Positions 26,610 through 35,931 are shown, numbered from the stretch's first letter. The stretch: 64,000 bases of DNA from Algoriphagus algorifonticola (GCF_007655305.1 NZ_VLOG01000052.1:124001-188000); one strand, 5' to 3'. Program-made: numbers and translations. Notes: generated by a model not told the origin, from the letters alone.

Positions 26610-27710
26610 ATGAAAGGCTTCCGCTTTACTCAATATATACCTCCCCAAGATCCTGAGAAAAATACCTTTGAGAACCTTCTTAATATATTTCTTCAGTTGG
26701 TTACCATGACTGGCGGAGATGTGGCAGAGGCTCTTAGCTGGCTGACAAACTTGGATAAGCGTTACAACATGACTAATCCCAATTACGGAATTGGGGATTT
26801 TATTGAGGACCTTAAATCCAAAGGATATCTGACTGAAGAAAATCAAAAAGGGGAGTTTAAAATTACAGGGAAAGCAGAGCAAACGATTAGAAAGTCTGCC
26901 CTGGAGGAAATTTTTGGGAAGCTCAAAAGAGGTAAATCAGGACAACATAAAACCACTCATTCCGGTCAGGGAGAAGAGCGAGGCACCGACAGAAGAGCTT
27001 ATGAGTTTGGAGATAACTTAGATCAAATTGCGCTTACCGACTCGCTACGTAATGCCCAGGCCAATCATGGATTTTCAGGTGACTACCTTTTGACCGAAGA
27101 TGATTTGGAAGTTGTGGAGAATGAGTATAGATCTCAGACCTCTACAGTTTTGATGATCGATATTTCCCACTCCATGATTTTGTATGGGGAAGATCGGATC
27201 ACGCCGGCTAAGAAAGTGGCAATGGCTTTGGCAGAATTGATAAAAACCCGCTACCCAAAAGACACGCTAGATATCATCGTCTTTGGAAACGATGCCTGGC
27301 AAATTGAAATTAAGGATCTGCCTTATCTTCAAGTGGGTCCTTATCATACTAATACAGTTGCGGGATTGGAGCTGGCTATGGATTTACTTCGCAGGAGAAA
27401 AAATCCCAACAAACAAATATTCATGATTACTGACGGTAAGCCAACCTGCTTGAAAGTTGGAATCAAATATTACAAAAACTCTTTTGGGATTGACAGTAAA
27501 ATCTTGAGTGAAACGCTCAAACTAGCTGCTCAATGCAGAAAATTAAAAATCCCAGTAACCACCTTTATGATCGCATCAGACCCTTATCTGAAGGAGTTTG
27601 TTAAAGAATTTACTAAGGTTAACAATGGAAATGCTTACTACTCTTCTTTGAAGGGCTTGGGAGATTTGATTTTTGAGGATTATAGAAGAAACCGAACCAA
27701 ACGCTTTTAA
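26610..27710 (+). CDS. VWA-domain protein, partner of an AAA ATPase
   Basis: A 366-aa protein from the ATG at 26610; the longer frame adds a non-conserved hydrophobic stretch. The C-terminal half is a von Willebrand A domain with an intact metal-ion-dependent adhesion site: D-I-S-H-S at 184-188, a Thr in the middle (GPYHTNTVAG) and ITDGKPT for the third loop. The N-terminal half is helical (GDVAEALSWLTNLDKRYN). No signal peptide, so it is cytosolic. It is directly followed, eight bases on, by an AAA ATPase, an arrangement like magnesium-chelatase D/I or MoxR/VWA chaperone pairs. Confidence 0.8.
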   Translation: MKGFRFTQYIPPQDPEKNTFENLLNIFLQLVTMTGGDVAEALSWLTNLDKRYNMTNPNYGIGDFIEDLKSKGYLTEENQKGEFKITGKAEQTIRKSALEEIFGKLKRGKSGQHKTTHSGQGEERGTDRRAYEFGDNLDQIALTDSLRNAQANHGFSGDYLLTEDDLEVVENEYRSQTSTVLMIDISHSMILYGEDRITPAKKVAMALAELIKTRYPKDTLDIIVFGNDAWQIEIKDLPYLQVGPYHTNTVAGLELAMDLLRRRKNPNKQIFMITDGKPTCLKVGIKYYKNSFGIDSKILSETLKLAAQCRKLKIPVTTFMIASDPYLKEFVKEFTKVNNGNAYYSSLKGLGDLIFEDYRRNRTKRF

Positions 27711-27718
27711 ACAAACGC

Positions 27719-29242
27719 ATGGACTACCATACACTTACAGGAAAAGAACTGAAACAAATTCGAACGCTTGGTCAGTTGAAGGCCGCAGGCTACCAGGCTA
27801 AATCAATCAAAGAGGAGTTAAGAGATAATCTTATTGCTAAGATCAAAGCCAGAGAAAATGTCTTTGAAGGTATTTGGGGCTATGAGGACACGGTGATCCC
27901 AGATATCGAACGAGCGATTTTATCCCGTCACAACATCAATCTGCTAGGCCTTCGAGGTCAGGCTAAGACCCGAATTGCGAGAATGATGACCTTGCTCTTG
28001 GACGAATATGTACCGGTGGTCTATGGTTCGGAATTGAATGATGATCCATTAGCACCTTTGACTTCCTATGCGAGAAATCTGATCGAAGAAAGGGGTGATG
28101 ATACCCCGATCACCTGGTGGCATAGAAATGAGCGTTACACAGAAAAATTAGCGACTCCTGATGTATCTGTAGCTGATTTGATCGGAGATGTGGACCCTAT
28201 CAAAGCGGCCACCATGAAGCTCAGTTACAATGATGAGCGGGTGATTCACTATGGTCTGGTGCCAAGATCTCACCGGTCTATTTTTGTAATTAATGAATTA
28301 CCGGATTTGCAAGCCCGAATTCAGGTAGCTTTATTCAATATTCTTCAAGAAGGAGATATTCAAATTCGGGGCTTTAAGCTGCGATTGCCCCTGGACATAC
28401 AATTTGTTTTCACGGCTAATCCAGAGGACTATACCAACCGAGGCAGTATAGTTACTCCTCTAAAAGATAGAATTGAAAGTCAGATTATCACCCACTATCC
28501 AAAGTCTATTGAAATTGGTAAAAAAATCACCGCACAGGAGGCAAACCTGAAAGGAAAGCCTGTTGAAAATATTCATGTGCCCGAACTCATGAAGGACTTG
28601 ATCGAACAGATTGCGATTGAGGCAAGAGCTTCCGAGTACGTGGATGAAAAGTCAGGTGTCTCGGCTCGTTTAACCATTTCAGCCTATGAAAATATGATTT
28701 CAGCAGCTGAGAGAAGGCTTTATATGAATGTTGAAAACAAAACGGTGGTAAGAATTGCCGATTTGATCGGAGTAATTCCGGCGATTACCGGTAAAGTAGA
28801 ATTAGTGTATGAAGGAGAGCAAGAAGGTGCGGGATTGGTTGCGTACAACTTAATTGGAAAAGCTATAAGATCTCAGTTTGTAAATTATTTTCCATCTCCG
28901 GAAGAAAAGAAAAAGTCCAAGGAAGGAAACCCCTATGTGATTCCACTTGCCTGGTTTGGGGAAGGAAATGTCCTGGATATTTTAGCTTCTCAATCCGATA
29001 AAGAGTATAAGCAAGCTTTAATGGAAGTTCCAGGCTTGGAAAATGTGGTAACACAATTGGTCAAAAATCTACCTGAAAGAGAGAAAGAATTTTTTATGGA
29101 ATTTGCATTGCATGGATTGGCTGAATATTCTCAGCTGAGCAAACGCATGTTGGACACTGGTTTACAGTTCAAGGATTTATTCAGTTCCATGTTTGATATG
29201 GGACCTGGAGAAGAAGATGATTTTGATGAGGATGATTTATAA
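27719..29242 (+). CDS. AAA ATPase of magnesium-chelatase / MoxR type
   Basis: A 507-aa ATPase. Walker A is LGLRGQAKTR (77-85 core), with Ala where GxxGxGK normally has Gly. Walker B reads SIFVINELPDL (187-197), with Asn in place of Asp before the catalytic Glu. Sensor I is TANPEDYTNRG near 232. The C-terminal part is helical and acidic (GPGEEDDFDEDDL). I recall similar proteins in actinobacteria annotated as magnesium chelatase or sigma-54-interacting regulators, so the altered Walker residues may be family traits. With the upstream VWA protein it probably forms a ring-type remodelling complex; the client is unknown. Confidence 0.75.
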   Translation: MDYHTLTGKELKQIRTLGQLKAAGYQAKSIKEELRDNLIAKIKARENVFEGIWGYEDTVIPDIERAILSRHNINLLGLRGQAKTRIARMMTLLLDEYVPVVYGSELNDDPLAPLTSYARNLIEERGDDTPITWWHRNERYTEKLATPDVSVADLIGDVDPIKAATMKLSYNDERVIHYGLVPRSHRSIFVINELPDLQARIQVALFNILQEGDIQIRGFKLRLPLDIQFVFTANPEDYTNRGSIVTPLKDRIESQIITHYPKSIEIGKKITAQEANLKGKPVENIHVPELMKDLIEQIAIEARASEYVDEKSGVSARLTISAYENMISAAERRLYMNVENKTVVRIADLIGVIPAITGKVELVYEGEQEGAGLVAYNLIGKAIRSQFVNYFPSPEEKKKSKEGNPYVIPLAWFGEGNVLDILASQSDKEYKQALMEVPGLENVVTQLVKNLPEREKEFFMEFALHGLAEYSQLSKRMLDTGLQFKDLFSSMFDMGPGEEDDFDEDDL

Positions 29243-29268
29243 AAAGGGGCGAAAGCCTCTTTTTTTTT
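29241..29268 (+). terminator. Terminator after the AAA ATPase gene
   Basis: AGGGGC / GCCTCT stem with a GAAA loop and a nine-T tract, starting at the stop codon. The end of the T tract forms the -33 element of the next promoter. Confidence 0.75.
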
Positions 29269-29296
29269 GCTTTCAGACTTTTCCCCCATACCTTTG
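29266..29296 (+). promoter_or_regulatory. Bacteroidota-consensus promoter for the riboswitch transcript
   Basis: TTTG at 29266-29269, exactly 19 bases, then TACCTTTG at 29289-29296. This matches the known TTTG-N19-TAnnTTTG pattern for the primary sigma factor of the phylum. Transcription would begin a few bases before the TPP aptamer. Confidence 0.7.
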
Positions 29297-29304
29297 CACA
29301 TAGA

Positions 29305-29384
29305 TCATAAGGGGTGCCTTAATAAAACGGGCTGAGATCATACCCATAATACCTGATCCGGGTAGTGCCGGCGAAGGGAAATGA
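29305..29384 (+). promoter_or_regulatory. TPP (THI-box) riboswitch
   Basis: The conserved core is unmistakable: GGGGTGCC at 29311-29318, GGCTGAGA at 29330-29337, then ACCTGATCCGGGTAGTGCCG from 29351 and GCGAAGGGAA to 29380. The outer helix P1 closes with TCAT (29305-29308) against ATGA (29381-29384). It senses thiamine pyrophosphate and should lower expression of the receptor gene when TPP is plentiful. A possible expression platform is TGACTT / AAGTCA near 29471-29487 and ATCCC / GGGAT flanking the region up to 29520. Confidence 0.92.
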
Positions 29385-29528
29385 GCAAGCAGAGTAAATT
29401 TTGAACAGACAGTTTGGTACCGCTGCCGTTCTTTGATTTTTACTTTTGCAAAACGGGTAAACAAATACGGCTGACTTCCCCTAAGTCATCCCATGTTTCA
29501 CTCAATGACCCGAGAGGGATTTAAACAA

Positions 29529-31916
29529 ATGAAAAAATTATTGATGGGCTGGATGGCATTTATGCTGACCATTTCGGCTTGGGCTCAAAATAGTTTGAGC
29601 GGAAAAGTATTGGACGCAAAAAGTGGAGAGCCTCTGGTAGGAGCATCTGTATGGACAGAAAAAACAGGTAGAGGAGCTATTACTGATGGAGCAGGAAATT
29701 TCACCATTTCTAAACTTCCTGCTGGTGAGGTAGACCTCAGAGTATCTTATTTAGGTTATGAGACTTTTCGTCAGAATGTAAGCTTACCCTATTCCGGAAA
29801 TTTGGAGATTAGACTTTCTAATAAGGATTTTCTGAGTGAAGAATTTATAGTATCTGCCACTCGGGCATCGGAAAACACCCCAACCACATTCAAAACGATT
29901 GATAAGGAGGAGCTTGCCAAAAGAAACTTGGGTCAGGATATTCCCATTCTTTTGAACTTCACCCCTTCTGTAGTTACCCATTCAGATGCCGGTGCTGGCA
30001 TAGGATATACTGGTCTCCGAATTCGGGGTACAGACCAAACAAGAATCAACGTTACTGTGAATGGAATCCCTCTCAATGATGCTGAGTCACATGGAGTATT
30101 CTGGGTCAATATGCCGGATTTTGCCAGTTCGGTGGATAATGTGCAGATTCAGCGGGGAGTCGGAACTTCGACCAATGGAGCTGCTACTTTCGGAGCAAGT
30201 TTGAATTTCCAAACAGATACCAGGCAGGAAGAAGCCTACGCCCAGGTGGATAATGGTTTTGGCAGCTTCAACACTTGGAGACATACAGTTAAAGCTGGAA
30301 CAGGTTTATTGAATAATCGATTTGCCGTAGATGCGAGATTATCCAAAATCACGACCGATGGCTATGTGGATAGAGCTTTTTCTGATTTGGGATCTTACTT
30401 CCTTTCCGGAGGCTACTATGGAGAAAATCATGTAGTCAAATTGAATGTTTTCTCCGGAAAAGAGCAGACTTATCAGTCTTGGTATGGTTTACCGGAGGCT
30501 CTATTGGAGACTGACCGCACCAATAATTTCTACACCTATGATAATGAAACAGATAATTACCAGCAGGATCATTATCAGTTGATTTATACGGGAAAAATTG
30601 GGTCCAATTGGAAAACCAATCTGGCTTTACATTATACCTATGGCCGCGGCTATTATGAGCAATTTCGCGAGAATGACCGATTTTCCAGATATGCCTTGCC
30701 CAACGTCATTATTGGTGGAGATACCATTACTAGAACAGATATCATTAGAAGAAGATGGTTGGACAATGATTTCTTTGGATTCGTAGGATCTGTTAATTAT
30801 GTGTCCGATGATGGAAAATGGGATGTGATTTTAGGAGGTGGGGCCAATCGCTACGATGGCGACCATTTTGGAGAAATCATTTGGGCCAGGATTGCCGGAG
30901 ACACCGATATCCGAGATCGATATTACGATAATAACGCTGTTAAAGACGATAGAAATATCTACGCCAAAGCCAATTATGAGTTAAAGCCAGGCTTAAATCT
31001 ATTTGGAGATCTTCAAGTTCGGGGGATTAATTATACCTTCTTCGGAGTCAATGATGATTTGAGAATTGTGGATGGTCAGGAAAATTATACCTTCTTCAAT
31101 CCAAAGTTTGGTTTCTCGTACGAAAAAGGAAATCAGACTTGGTATGCCAGCTACGCTGTAGCCAACCGCGAACCAACAAGAGCTGATTTTACGGACAATC
31201 CGATTACGGAAGTGCCAAGACCGGAAAGACTCAATAATATCGAGGCAGGTGTGCGGTCAAGAGCAGGCAACTTTACCTATAATGCCAACTTCTATTATAT
31301 GGACTACAAGGATCAATTGATTCTCACAGGTCAAATTAATAATGTGGGCGCTTATATCAGAGAAAATGTTGCCTCATCCTACAGAGCCGGGATTGAGCTA
31401 GATGGTGCGTATCAGGTATCTAAAAAATGGACTTTGGGAGGAAACATTGCCTTCAGTCAAAATAAGATTGCTGAATTCACGGAGTACATAGATGACTATA
31501 GCGTAGAGGAATTTCAGCAAATAGAAAATACCTACACGAATACAGATATAGCCTTTTCTCCCAATGTAGTGGGTTCTGCTATTGTCGAATATCATCCAAC
31601 CAAGAACCTTTCTCTGAACTGGTTGAGTAAATATGTAGGACAGCAATATCTGGATAATACATCCAATGAGAACCGGACATTGGATGCATTTTTCACCAAT
31701 GATCTTCGAATCAGCTATACCGCACAGCCCCGATTCTTCAAGGGGTTAGAGGTAAACTTATTGATCAATAATATTTTCAATGAGTTATACGAGCCGAATG
31801 GTTACACCTTTAGCTATTTTGTGCCTGGGAATAGTGGCAGAGAATTAATTACAGAAAACTTCTATTATCCTCAGGCAGGCACGAATTTCTTGCTTGGAGT
31901 GAGTATGAAGTTCTAA
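29529..31916 (+). CDS. TonB-dependent outer-membrane receptor under TPP riboswitch control (probable thiamine or precursor uptake)
   Basis: A 795-aa receptor from the ATG at 29529, which gives the signal peptide MKKLLMGWMAFMLTISAWAQ. A CarboxypepD_reg-like domain (about 22-100, GKVLDAKSGEPLVGASVW) precedes a plug (about 105-220: TGLRIRGTDQTRINVTVNG, PLNDAESHGVFWVNMPDF) and a barrel ending in a final F. The substrate is inferred from the TPP riboswitch: thiamine, a phosphate ester or a pyrimidine/thiazole precursor. Earlier comparative work described such riboswitch-linked receptors in this phylum. No thiamine transporter or kinase gene follows; the next gene is convergent. Confidence 0.85.
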   Translation: MKKLLMGWMAFMLTISAWAQNSLSGKVLDAKSGEPLVGASVWTEKTGRGAITDGAGNFTISKLPAGEVDLRVSYLGYETFRQNVSLPYSGNLEIRLSNKDFLSEEFIVSATRASENTPTTFKTIDKEELAKRNLGQDIPILLNFTPSVVTHSDAGAGIGYTGLRIRGTDQTRINVTVNGIPLNDAESHGVFWVNMPDFASSVDNVQIQRGVGTSTNGAATFGASLNFQTDTRQEEAYAQVDNGFGSFNTWRHTVKAGTGLLNNRFAVDARLSKITTDGYVDRAFSDLGSYFLSGGYYGENHVVKLNVFSGKEQTYQSWYGLPEALLETDRTNNFYTYDNETDNYQQDHYQLIYTGKIGSNWKTNLALHYTYGRGYYEQFRENDRFSRYALPNVIIGGDTITRTDIIRRRWLDNDFFGFVGSVNYVSDDGKWDVILGGGANRYDGDHFGEIIWARIAGDTDIRDRYYDNNAVKDDRNIYAKANYELKPGLNLFGDLQVRGINYTFFGVNDDLRIVDGQENYTFFNPKFGFSYEKGNQTWYASYAVANREPTRADFTDNPITEVPRPERLNNIEAGVRSRAGNFTYNANFYYMDYKDQLILTGQINNVGAYIRENVASSYRAGIELDGAYQVSKKWTLGGNIAFSQNKIAEFTEYIDDYSVEEFQQIENTYTNTDIAFSPNVVGSAIVEYHPTKNLSLNWLSKYVGQQYLDNTSNENRTLDAFFTNDLRISYTAQPRFFKGLEVNLLINNIFNELYEPNGYTFSYFVPGNSGRELITENFYYPQAGTNFLLGVSMKF

Positions 31917-31940
31917 GCTGACATATAGAAAAACTTGATC

Positions 31941-31975
31941 AAGTCCTGCTTCAGTTTGAGGCAGGACTTTTTTAT
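31941..31975. terminator. Terminator between the receptor and the histidine kinase
   Basis: AAGTCCTGC (31941-31949) pairs with GCAGGACTT (31961-31969), loop TTCAGTTTGAG, then a T run. The genes converge here, so it may work in both directions. Confidence 0.8.
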
Positions 31976-31983
31976 TTAAATTT

Positions 31984-33045
31984 TTAAAAGATAACCTTAA
32001 AAGTAGTCCCGACCCCTTCTTCACTTTCCACTTCTATGCTTCCGCCAGCATTTTGAAGATGGCTGTTTACTAAATAAAGCCCAATGCCTTTGGCCTCTGA
32101 GTGCCCGTGAAAAGTTTGATTCATTTTGAATATCTTATCCTTTACTCTTTCCATATTCATCCCTTGCCCATTGTCTTTGATATAGAGAAATACTCTGTCA
32201 GCAACTAATTCTGTCCATAAGCAAACCTGTGGTGCCACATCTGTTTTTCTATATTTAATGGAGTTTCCTATCAAATTCAGGAATATACTTTCTAAATGAA
32301 GCCTGTTGAAATAAACTTCACCTGCATTGGAAAAATCATGTTTGATTTGGGCATTGACTGATTTCAGGGTAGGATTCAGTGTAATCAGTGTTTCCTGAAG
32401 AATTTCTGATAAGTTGACCAGCTCCTTTTTATCATTGTTACTGTCCTTTTCAGAAAGTTTATTCAAATATTTATTGAGGTTTTCTTTTAGTCCCAAGGTT
32501 GATCTCTGAATAAGCTTGATCAACTCTACGCTTTCTTCGTCTTTTATTTTCTCCAAATTAAGTAACTGGAAAACTGACAATATACTCGAAACTGGAGACC
32601 TCAAATCATGAGCTGTAATGTATGTTAGACTTTTGAGTTCTTCGTTTTTGTGAGAAAGGTCGGACAGTAATTCGTCCTTGCTTTCTTCCAGTCTTTTCTT
32701 TTCAGTAATTTCTTTAGCTATCGCAAAAACCAGTTTTTTTTCGGTATTGGGCCAAGCAGTCCAATAAAGCCAAATGATTTTACCACTCTTGGTAATGTAT
32801 CGGTTTTCGAAGTTTAGCAAGGGCTGCGATTCAAAAAGTTGAGATCTCCTTTGATTGGTCATTGACACATCTTCAGGATGTATAAAATCATTAATAGGTC
32901 GAGAGTAGAGTTCCTCTTGACTATATTCTAATACTTTGGAAACCGCCGGGTTTATTCTTTTGAAATAGCCATCAAAACCTGCAATGCACAGTAGGTCAGG
33001 AACTAAATCGAAAAATAATTCAAAGGGATAATCTTCTGTAGTCAT
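31984..33045 (-). CDS. PAS-domain sensor histidine kinase
   Basis: A 353-aa kinase without membrane segments, therefore a soluble sensor. A PAS fold covers about 7-115 (DLLCIAGFDGYFKRINPA, YITKSGKIIWLYW). The dimerisation helix has the phospho-acceptor H146 in ITAHDLRSPVSSIL. The ATPase domain has the N box LNLIGNSIKYR, the G1 box DNGQGM and the G2 box GIGLYLV near the end. No response regulator gene lies beside it, so it is an orphan kinase; signal and partner cannot be read from sequence. Confidence 0.88.
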   Translation of the reverse strand: MTTEDYPFELFFDLVPDLLCIAGFDGYFKRINPAVSKVLEYSQEELYSRPINDFIHPEDVSMTNQRRSQLFESQPLLNFENRYITKSGKIIWLYWTAWPNTEKKLVFAIAKEITEKKRLEESKDELLSDLSHKNEELKSLTYITAHDLRSPVSSILSVFQLLNLEKIKDEESVELIKLIQRSTLGLKENLNKYLNKLSEKDSNNDKKELVNLSEILQETLITLNPTLKSVNAQIKHDFSNAGEVYFNRLHLESIFLNLIGNSIKYRKTDVAPQVCLWTELVADRVFLYIKDNGQGMNMERVKDKIFKMNQTFHGHSEAKGIGLYLVNSHLQNAGGSIEVESEEGVGTTFKVIF

Positions 33046-33154
33046 GGGCTGAGTTTTGCCTCTTTTTGAAAATATATATGAAAAATAACTAAAGACTAAA
33101 AGGAATTTTATTAAGTGAATAGGAAGAATTTAAAGCCCTCAATTTGTCGGATAA

Positions 33155-33190
33155 GAAAATAGCTCGGAGATTATTCTGAGCTATTTTCTT
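33155..33190 (-). terminator. Terminator overlapping the 3' end of hflX
   Basis: A perfect eleven-base stem GAAAATAGCTC / GAGCTATTTTC with a 12-base loop that contains the hflX stop codon. On the reverse strand a T-rich stretch follows. The first arm encodes the last residues of HflX. Confidence 0.6.
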
Positions 33191-34439
33191 CACTGTTCCA
33201 TATGACTACTTGATCTTCCAAGTAATGTGGATAAATTTTCAGATGTTGTTTTTTGACTTCGGATACTAACCTTTCTCTGAACTCTTCAATATTTTTTCCA
33301 CTTCCGGCTGCCATAAAAACAGGTTGGATTCCAGTCTTTTTTTCATAGGCTTCTGAAAGCGCATCAAAATCCTTAAAGTCGGATTCCTGAAGCTCGATTT
33401 CAGTCATTTCCATGATTTTCTCTTCAGAAGGCATGGTTTCCACCAGATCAATTTTATTGAAGACCAATAGGACAGGCTTATCTCCGGCATTGATTTCTCT
33501 GAGTGTCTGAGTCACCACTGCAATATGATCTTCAAAGCTTGGATGCGAAATATCCACCACATGGACCAGGAGGTCTGCTTCTCGAATTTCATCCAGTGTA
33601 GATTTGAATGACTCTATCAAGTGTGTAGGTAGCTTTCGAATAAATCCTACTGTGTCGGAAAGCAGGAATGGGAGGTTTTCCAACACGACCTTTCTCACCG
33701 TAGAGTCTACCGTCGCAAATAATTTATTTTCAGCTAAAATATCGGTTTTGGTCACCAAATTCATCAAAGTGGATTTGCCTACATTGGTATAACCTACCAG
33801 TGCAACTCTGACAATTCCCTTTCGTCCCTTGCGTTGGGTGACCCCTTGCTTCTCAATTTCTTTTAGCTTTTGTCTCAGCAAGGTGATTTTATTTCGGATA
33901 TCCCGCTTATCTGTTTCGATTTCCTTTTCACCAGCACCACCCCTTGTAGATGTACCACCTCTCTGACGCTCTAAGTGAGTCCACATTCGGGTTAATCTCG
34001 GAAGTAGATATTGAAATCTGGCCAGTTCTACTTGGGTTTTTGCCTGTGCGGTTTGGGCTCTTTGTAAGAAAATATCTAAAATCAGCAGAGATCGATCATA
34101 CACTTTCACTTTCAGCTCATTTTCCAGATTTTTCATCTGAGACGGAGAAAGATCGTCATCGAAAATGACCATGTCTACTGCAAAGTGCTCCACATAGGAT
34201 TGAATTTCCTCCAGTTTTCCTTTCCCCACAAAAGTTTTGATGTCTGGCTTTTCCATTTTCTGGGTAAAGCGATAAACAGCCTTTACACCCAGTGTTTCGG
34301 TCAAAAAAGCCAATTCATCTAAATGCTCATCAATCAGTTGATCAGATTCATTTTGTCTCACAACGGTCACCAAAACTGCGGTTTCCTGCTTGGGAGCAGT
34401 ATCGTATAATTTTTGAAGTTTTCGGGAAAATTTACTCAT
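33171..34439 (-). CDS. hflX: GTPase HflX
   Basis: Ribosome-associated GTPase that helps split stalled 70S ribosomes under stress. The HflX-specific N-terminal domain (about 1-160) is followed by the glycine-rich STRGGAGEKEIETD linker, then the G domain: G1 ALVGYTNVGKST near 214-225, G3 SDTVGFI, G4 FNKIDLV. At 422 aa it has the usual length. Start at 34439 gives MSKFSRKLQKLYDTAP. Monocistronic; divergent from rfbC. Confidence 0.93.
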   Translation of the reverse strand: MSKFSRKLQKLYDTAPKQETAVLVTVVRQNESDQLIDEHLDELAFLTETLGVKAVYRFTQKMEKPDIKTFVGKGKLEEIQSYVEHFAVDMVIFDDDLSPSQMKNLENELKVKVYDRSLLILDIFLQRAQTAQAKTQVELARFQYLLPRLTRMWTHLERQRGGTSTRGGAGEKEIETDKRDIRNKITLLRQKLKEIEKQGVTQRKGRKGIVRVALVGYTNVGKSTLMNLVTKTDILAENKLFATVDSTVRKVVLENLPFLLSDTVGFIRKLPTHLIESFKSTLDEIREADLLVHVVDISHPSFEDHIAVVTQTLREINAGDKPVLLVFNKIDLVETMPSEEKIMEMTEIELQESDFKDFDALSEAYEKKTGIQPVFMAAGSGKNIEEFRERLVSEVKKQHLKIYPHYLEDQVVIWNSEENSSE

Positions 34440-34616
34440 AAAGGATTTTTGATTCTCAATACAAAAGGAGAGATCGAGTGGATAAGTTTCAATTATTTGG
34501 AAATATCCCTCTGAAAATCACCTTCCAAGGCACAAAGTTCGTCATATTTCCTCAATAATGATTAGGATAGTCTTGGGGGGACTACTTATTTTGCTTTCAA
34601 ATAAAATTAAACTCCC

Positions 34617-35171
34617 ATGGCTCAGATAACGGAAACCTTCATTTCCGGTGTTTTTGAAATACAACCTAAATTGTTTCAAGATTCTAGGGGCTATTTTTTT
34701 GAATCATTCCGAAAGGATTGGTTCTCTGCCAATGGTTTGGAAGAAAATTGGGTTCAGGATAATCAGTCTTTTTCCCAAAAAGGAACTGTCCGTGGACTAC
34801 ATTTTCAAAAAGATCCATTTGCTCAGGCAAAGCTCGTGCGTGTGGTGAAGGGGAAGGTTTTGGATGTGGTAGTGGACCTTCGGAAAGATTCAGCTACCTT
34901 TGGGCGATCATTATCTGTGGTTTTGGATGCATCCAAGCAGAATTTACTGTATATTCCGAAAGGATTTGCACACGGATTTTCGGTCTTGGAAGATGCACTT
35001 TTCCTGTATAAATGTTCCAATTATTATCACCAAGCCAGCGAAGGAGGAATTTTATGGAATGATTCGGAGCTAGGCATTGATTGGAAAGTGACAGACCCCA
35101 TAATCTCAGAAAAAGATCAGAAGTGGCCAACATTGGCTGAATTTATAAAATCAAGTGGAGGAGGATTCTAA
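34617..35171 (+). CDS. rfbC: dTDP-4-dehydrorhamnose 3,5-epimerase
   Basis: Cupin-fold epimerase of dTDP-rhamnose synthesis for surface polysaccharide. The catalytic histidine is H62 in TVRGLHFQ, and K72 (AQAKLVRVVKGK) and the DVVVDLR aspartate belong to the active site. The Y/C segment FLYKCSNYYHQASEGGI fits the substrate-binding end. At 184 aa it is full length. No rfbA, rfbB or rfbD in the window. It starts a forward operon with the CpsB-like phosphatase (no gap) and the SDR gene. TTATTTTG at 34586-34593 is a candidate proximal promoter box. Confidence 0.92.
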   Translation: MAQITETFISGVFEIQPKLFQDSRGYFFESFRKDWFSANGLEENWVQDNQSFSQKGTVRGLHFQKDPFAQAKLVRVVKGKVLDVVVDLRKDSATFGRSLSVVLDASKQNLLYIPKGFAHGFSVLEDALFLYKCSNYYHQASEGGILWNDSELGIDWKVTDPIISEKDQKWPTLAEFIKSSGGGF

Positions 35172-35918
35172 ATGGGCATTTTAGACCTGTTTAAACGTAA
35201 ACCTGAAGTCATAGAAAACTTGGACCTTAGCTGGTTGCAGGCAGACATGCACTCTCATCTCATACCTGGAATAGATGATGGATCTAAATCTATAGAGGAA
35301 TCCCTGGATTTGGTACGCAGGTTATCCCAATATGGGCTTAGAAAGATTATCACCACCCCTCATATCATGTCTGAGTATTACCGAAATACTCCTGAAATTA
35401 TCCAGATGGGGCTGGAAGATCTACGAAAGGCGGTAAAAAACGAGGGCATTGAGATAGAAATTGATGCGGCTGCAGAGTACTATATGGATGAGATTTTCTT
35501 GGAAAAAGTGAAAGCTGGGGAAGAGCTTTTAACTTTTGGAGATAACTATATCCTAGTCGAAACAGGCTTTATCAATCGACCTCAGATGTTGCTGGAGATT
35601 TTTTTCCACTTGGAAATGGCTGGATATAAGCCGGTTTTTGCACATCCTGAGCGCTATCAGTACTTAGTTGCGGATAAAGATTTATTACAGGATCTCATTG
35701 ACAGAAATATTATCTTCCAGATTAACCTGCTTTCATTGACAGGGTTTTACTCCAAGCAAGTCAAGGATTTTGCAGAGACACTTTTAGAAAAGGCAAATGT
35801 TCGATTTTTTGGAACAGACTGTCATAATTCTCGTTATCTGGATATGTTGGAAACACTGCCTAAATCCAAAACTTTTGAAAAAATCCGTCATTCGGAATGG
35901 TTAAACACCAGTCTTTGA
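35172..35918 (+). CDS. CpsB/YwqE-like PHP-domain phosphotyrosine phosphatase
   Basis: A 248-aa metal-dependent phosphatase of the PHP family. Metal ligands appear in DMHSHLIPGIDDGS (H27, H29), TTPHIM, AAAEYYMDE, FAHPERYQ and GTDCHNSRY. Relatives in Gram-positive bacteria dephosphorylate the bacterial tyrosine kinase that controls capsule export. The ATG follows rfbC directly, which supports a role in exopolysaccharide control, although no tyrosine kinase gene lies in the window. Confidence 0.87.
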   Translation: MGILDLFKRKPEVIENLDLSWLQADMHSHLIPGIDDGSKSIEESLDLVRRLSQYGLRKIITTPHIMSEYYRNTPEIIQMGLEDLRKAVKNEGIEIEIDAAAEYYMDEIFLEKVKAGEELLTFGDNYILVETGFINRPQMLLEIFFHLEMAGYKPVFAHPERYQYLVADKDLLQDLIDRNIIFQINLLSLTGFYSKQVKDFAETLLEKANVRFFGTDCHNSRYLDMLETLPKSKTFEKIRHSEWLNTSL

Positions 35919-35931
35919 TCTTAAATAAAGC

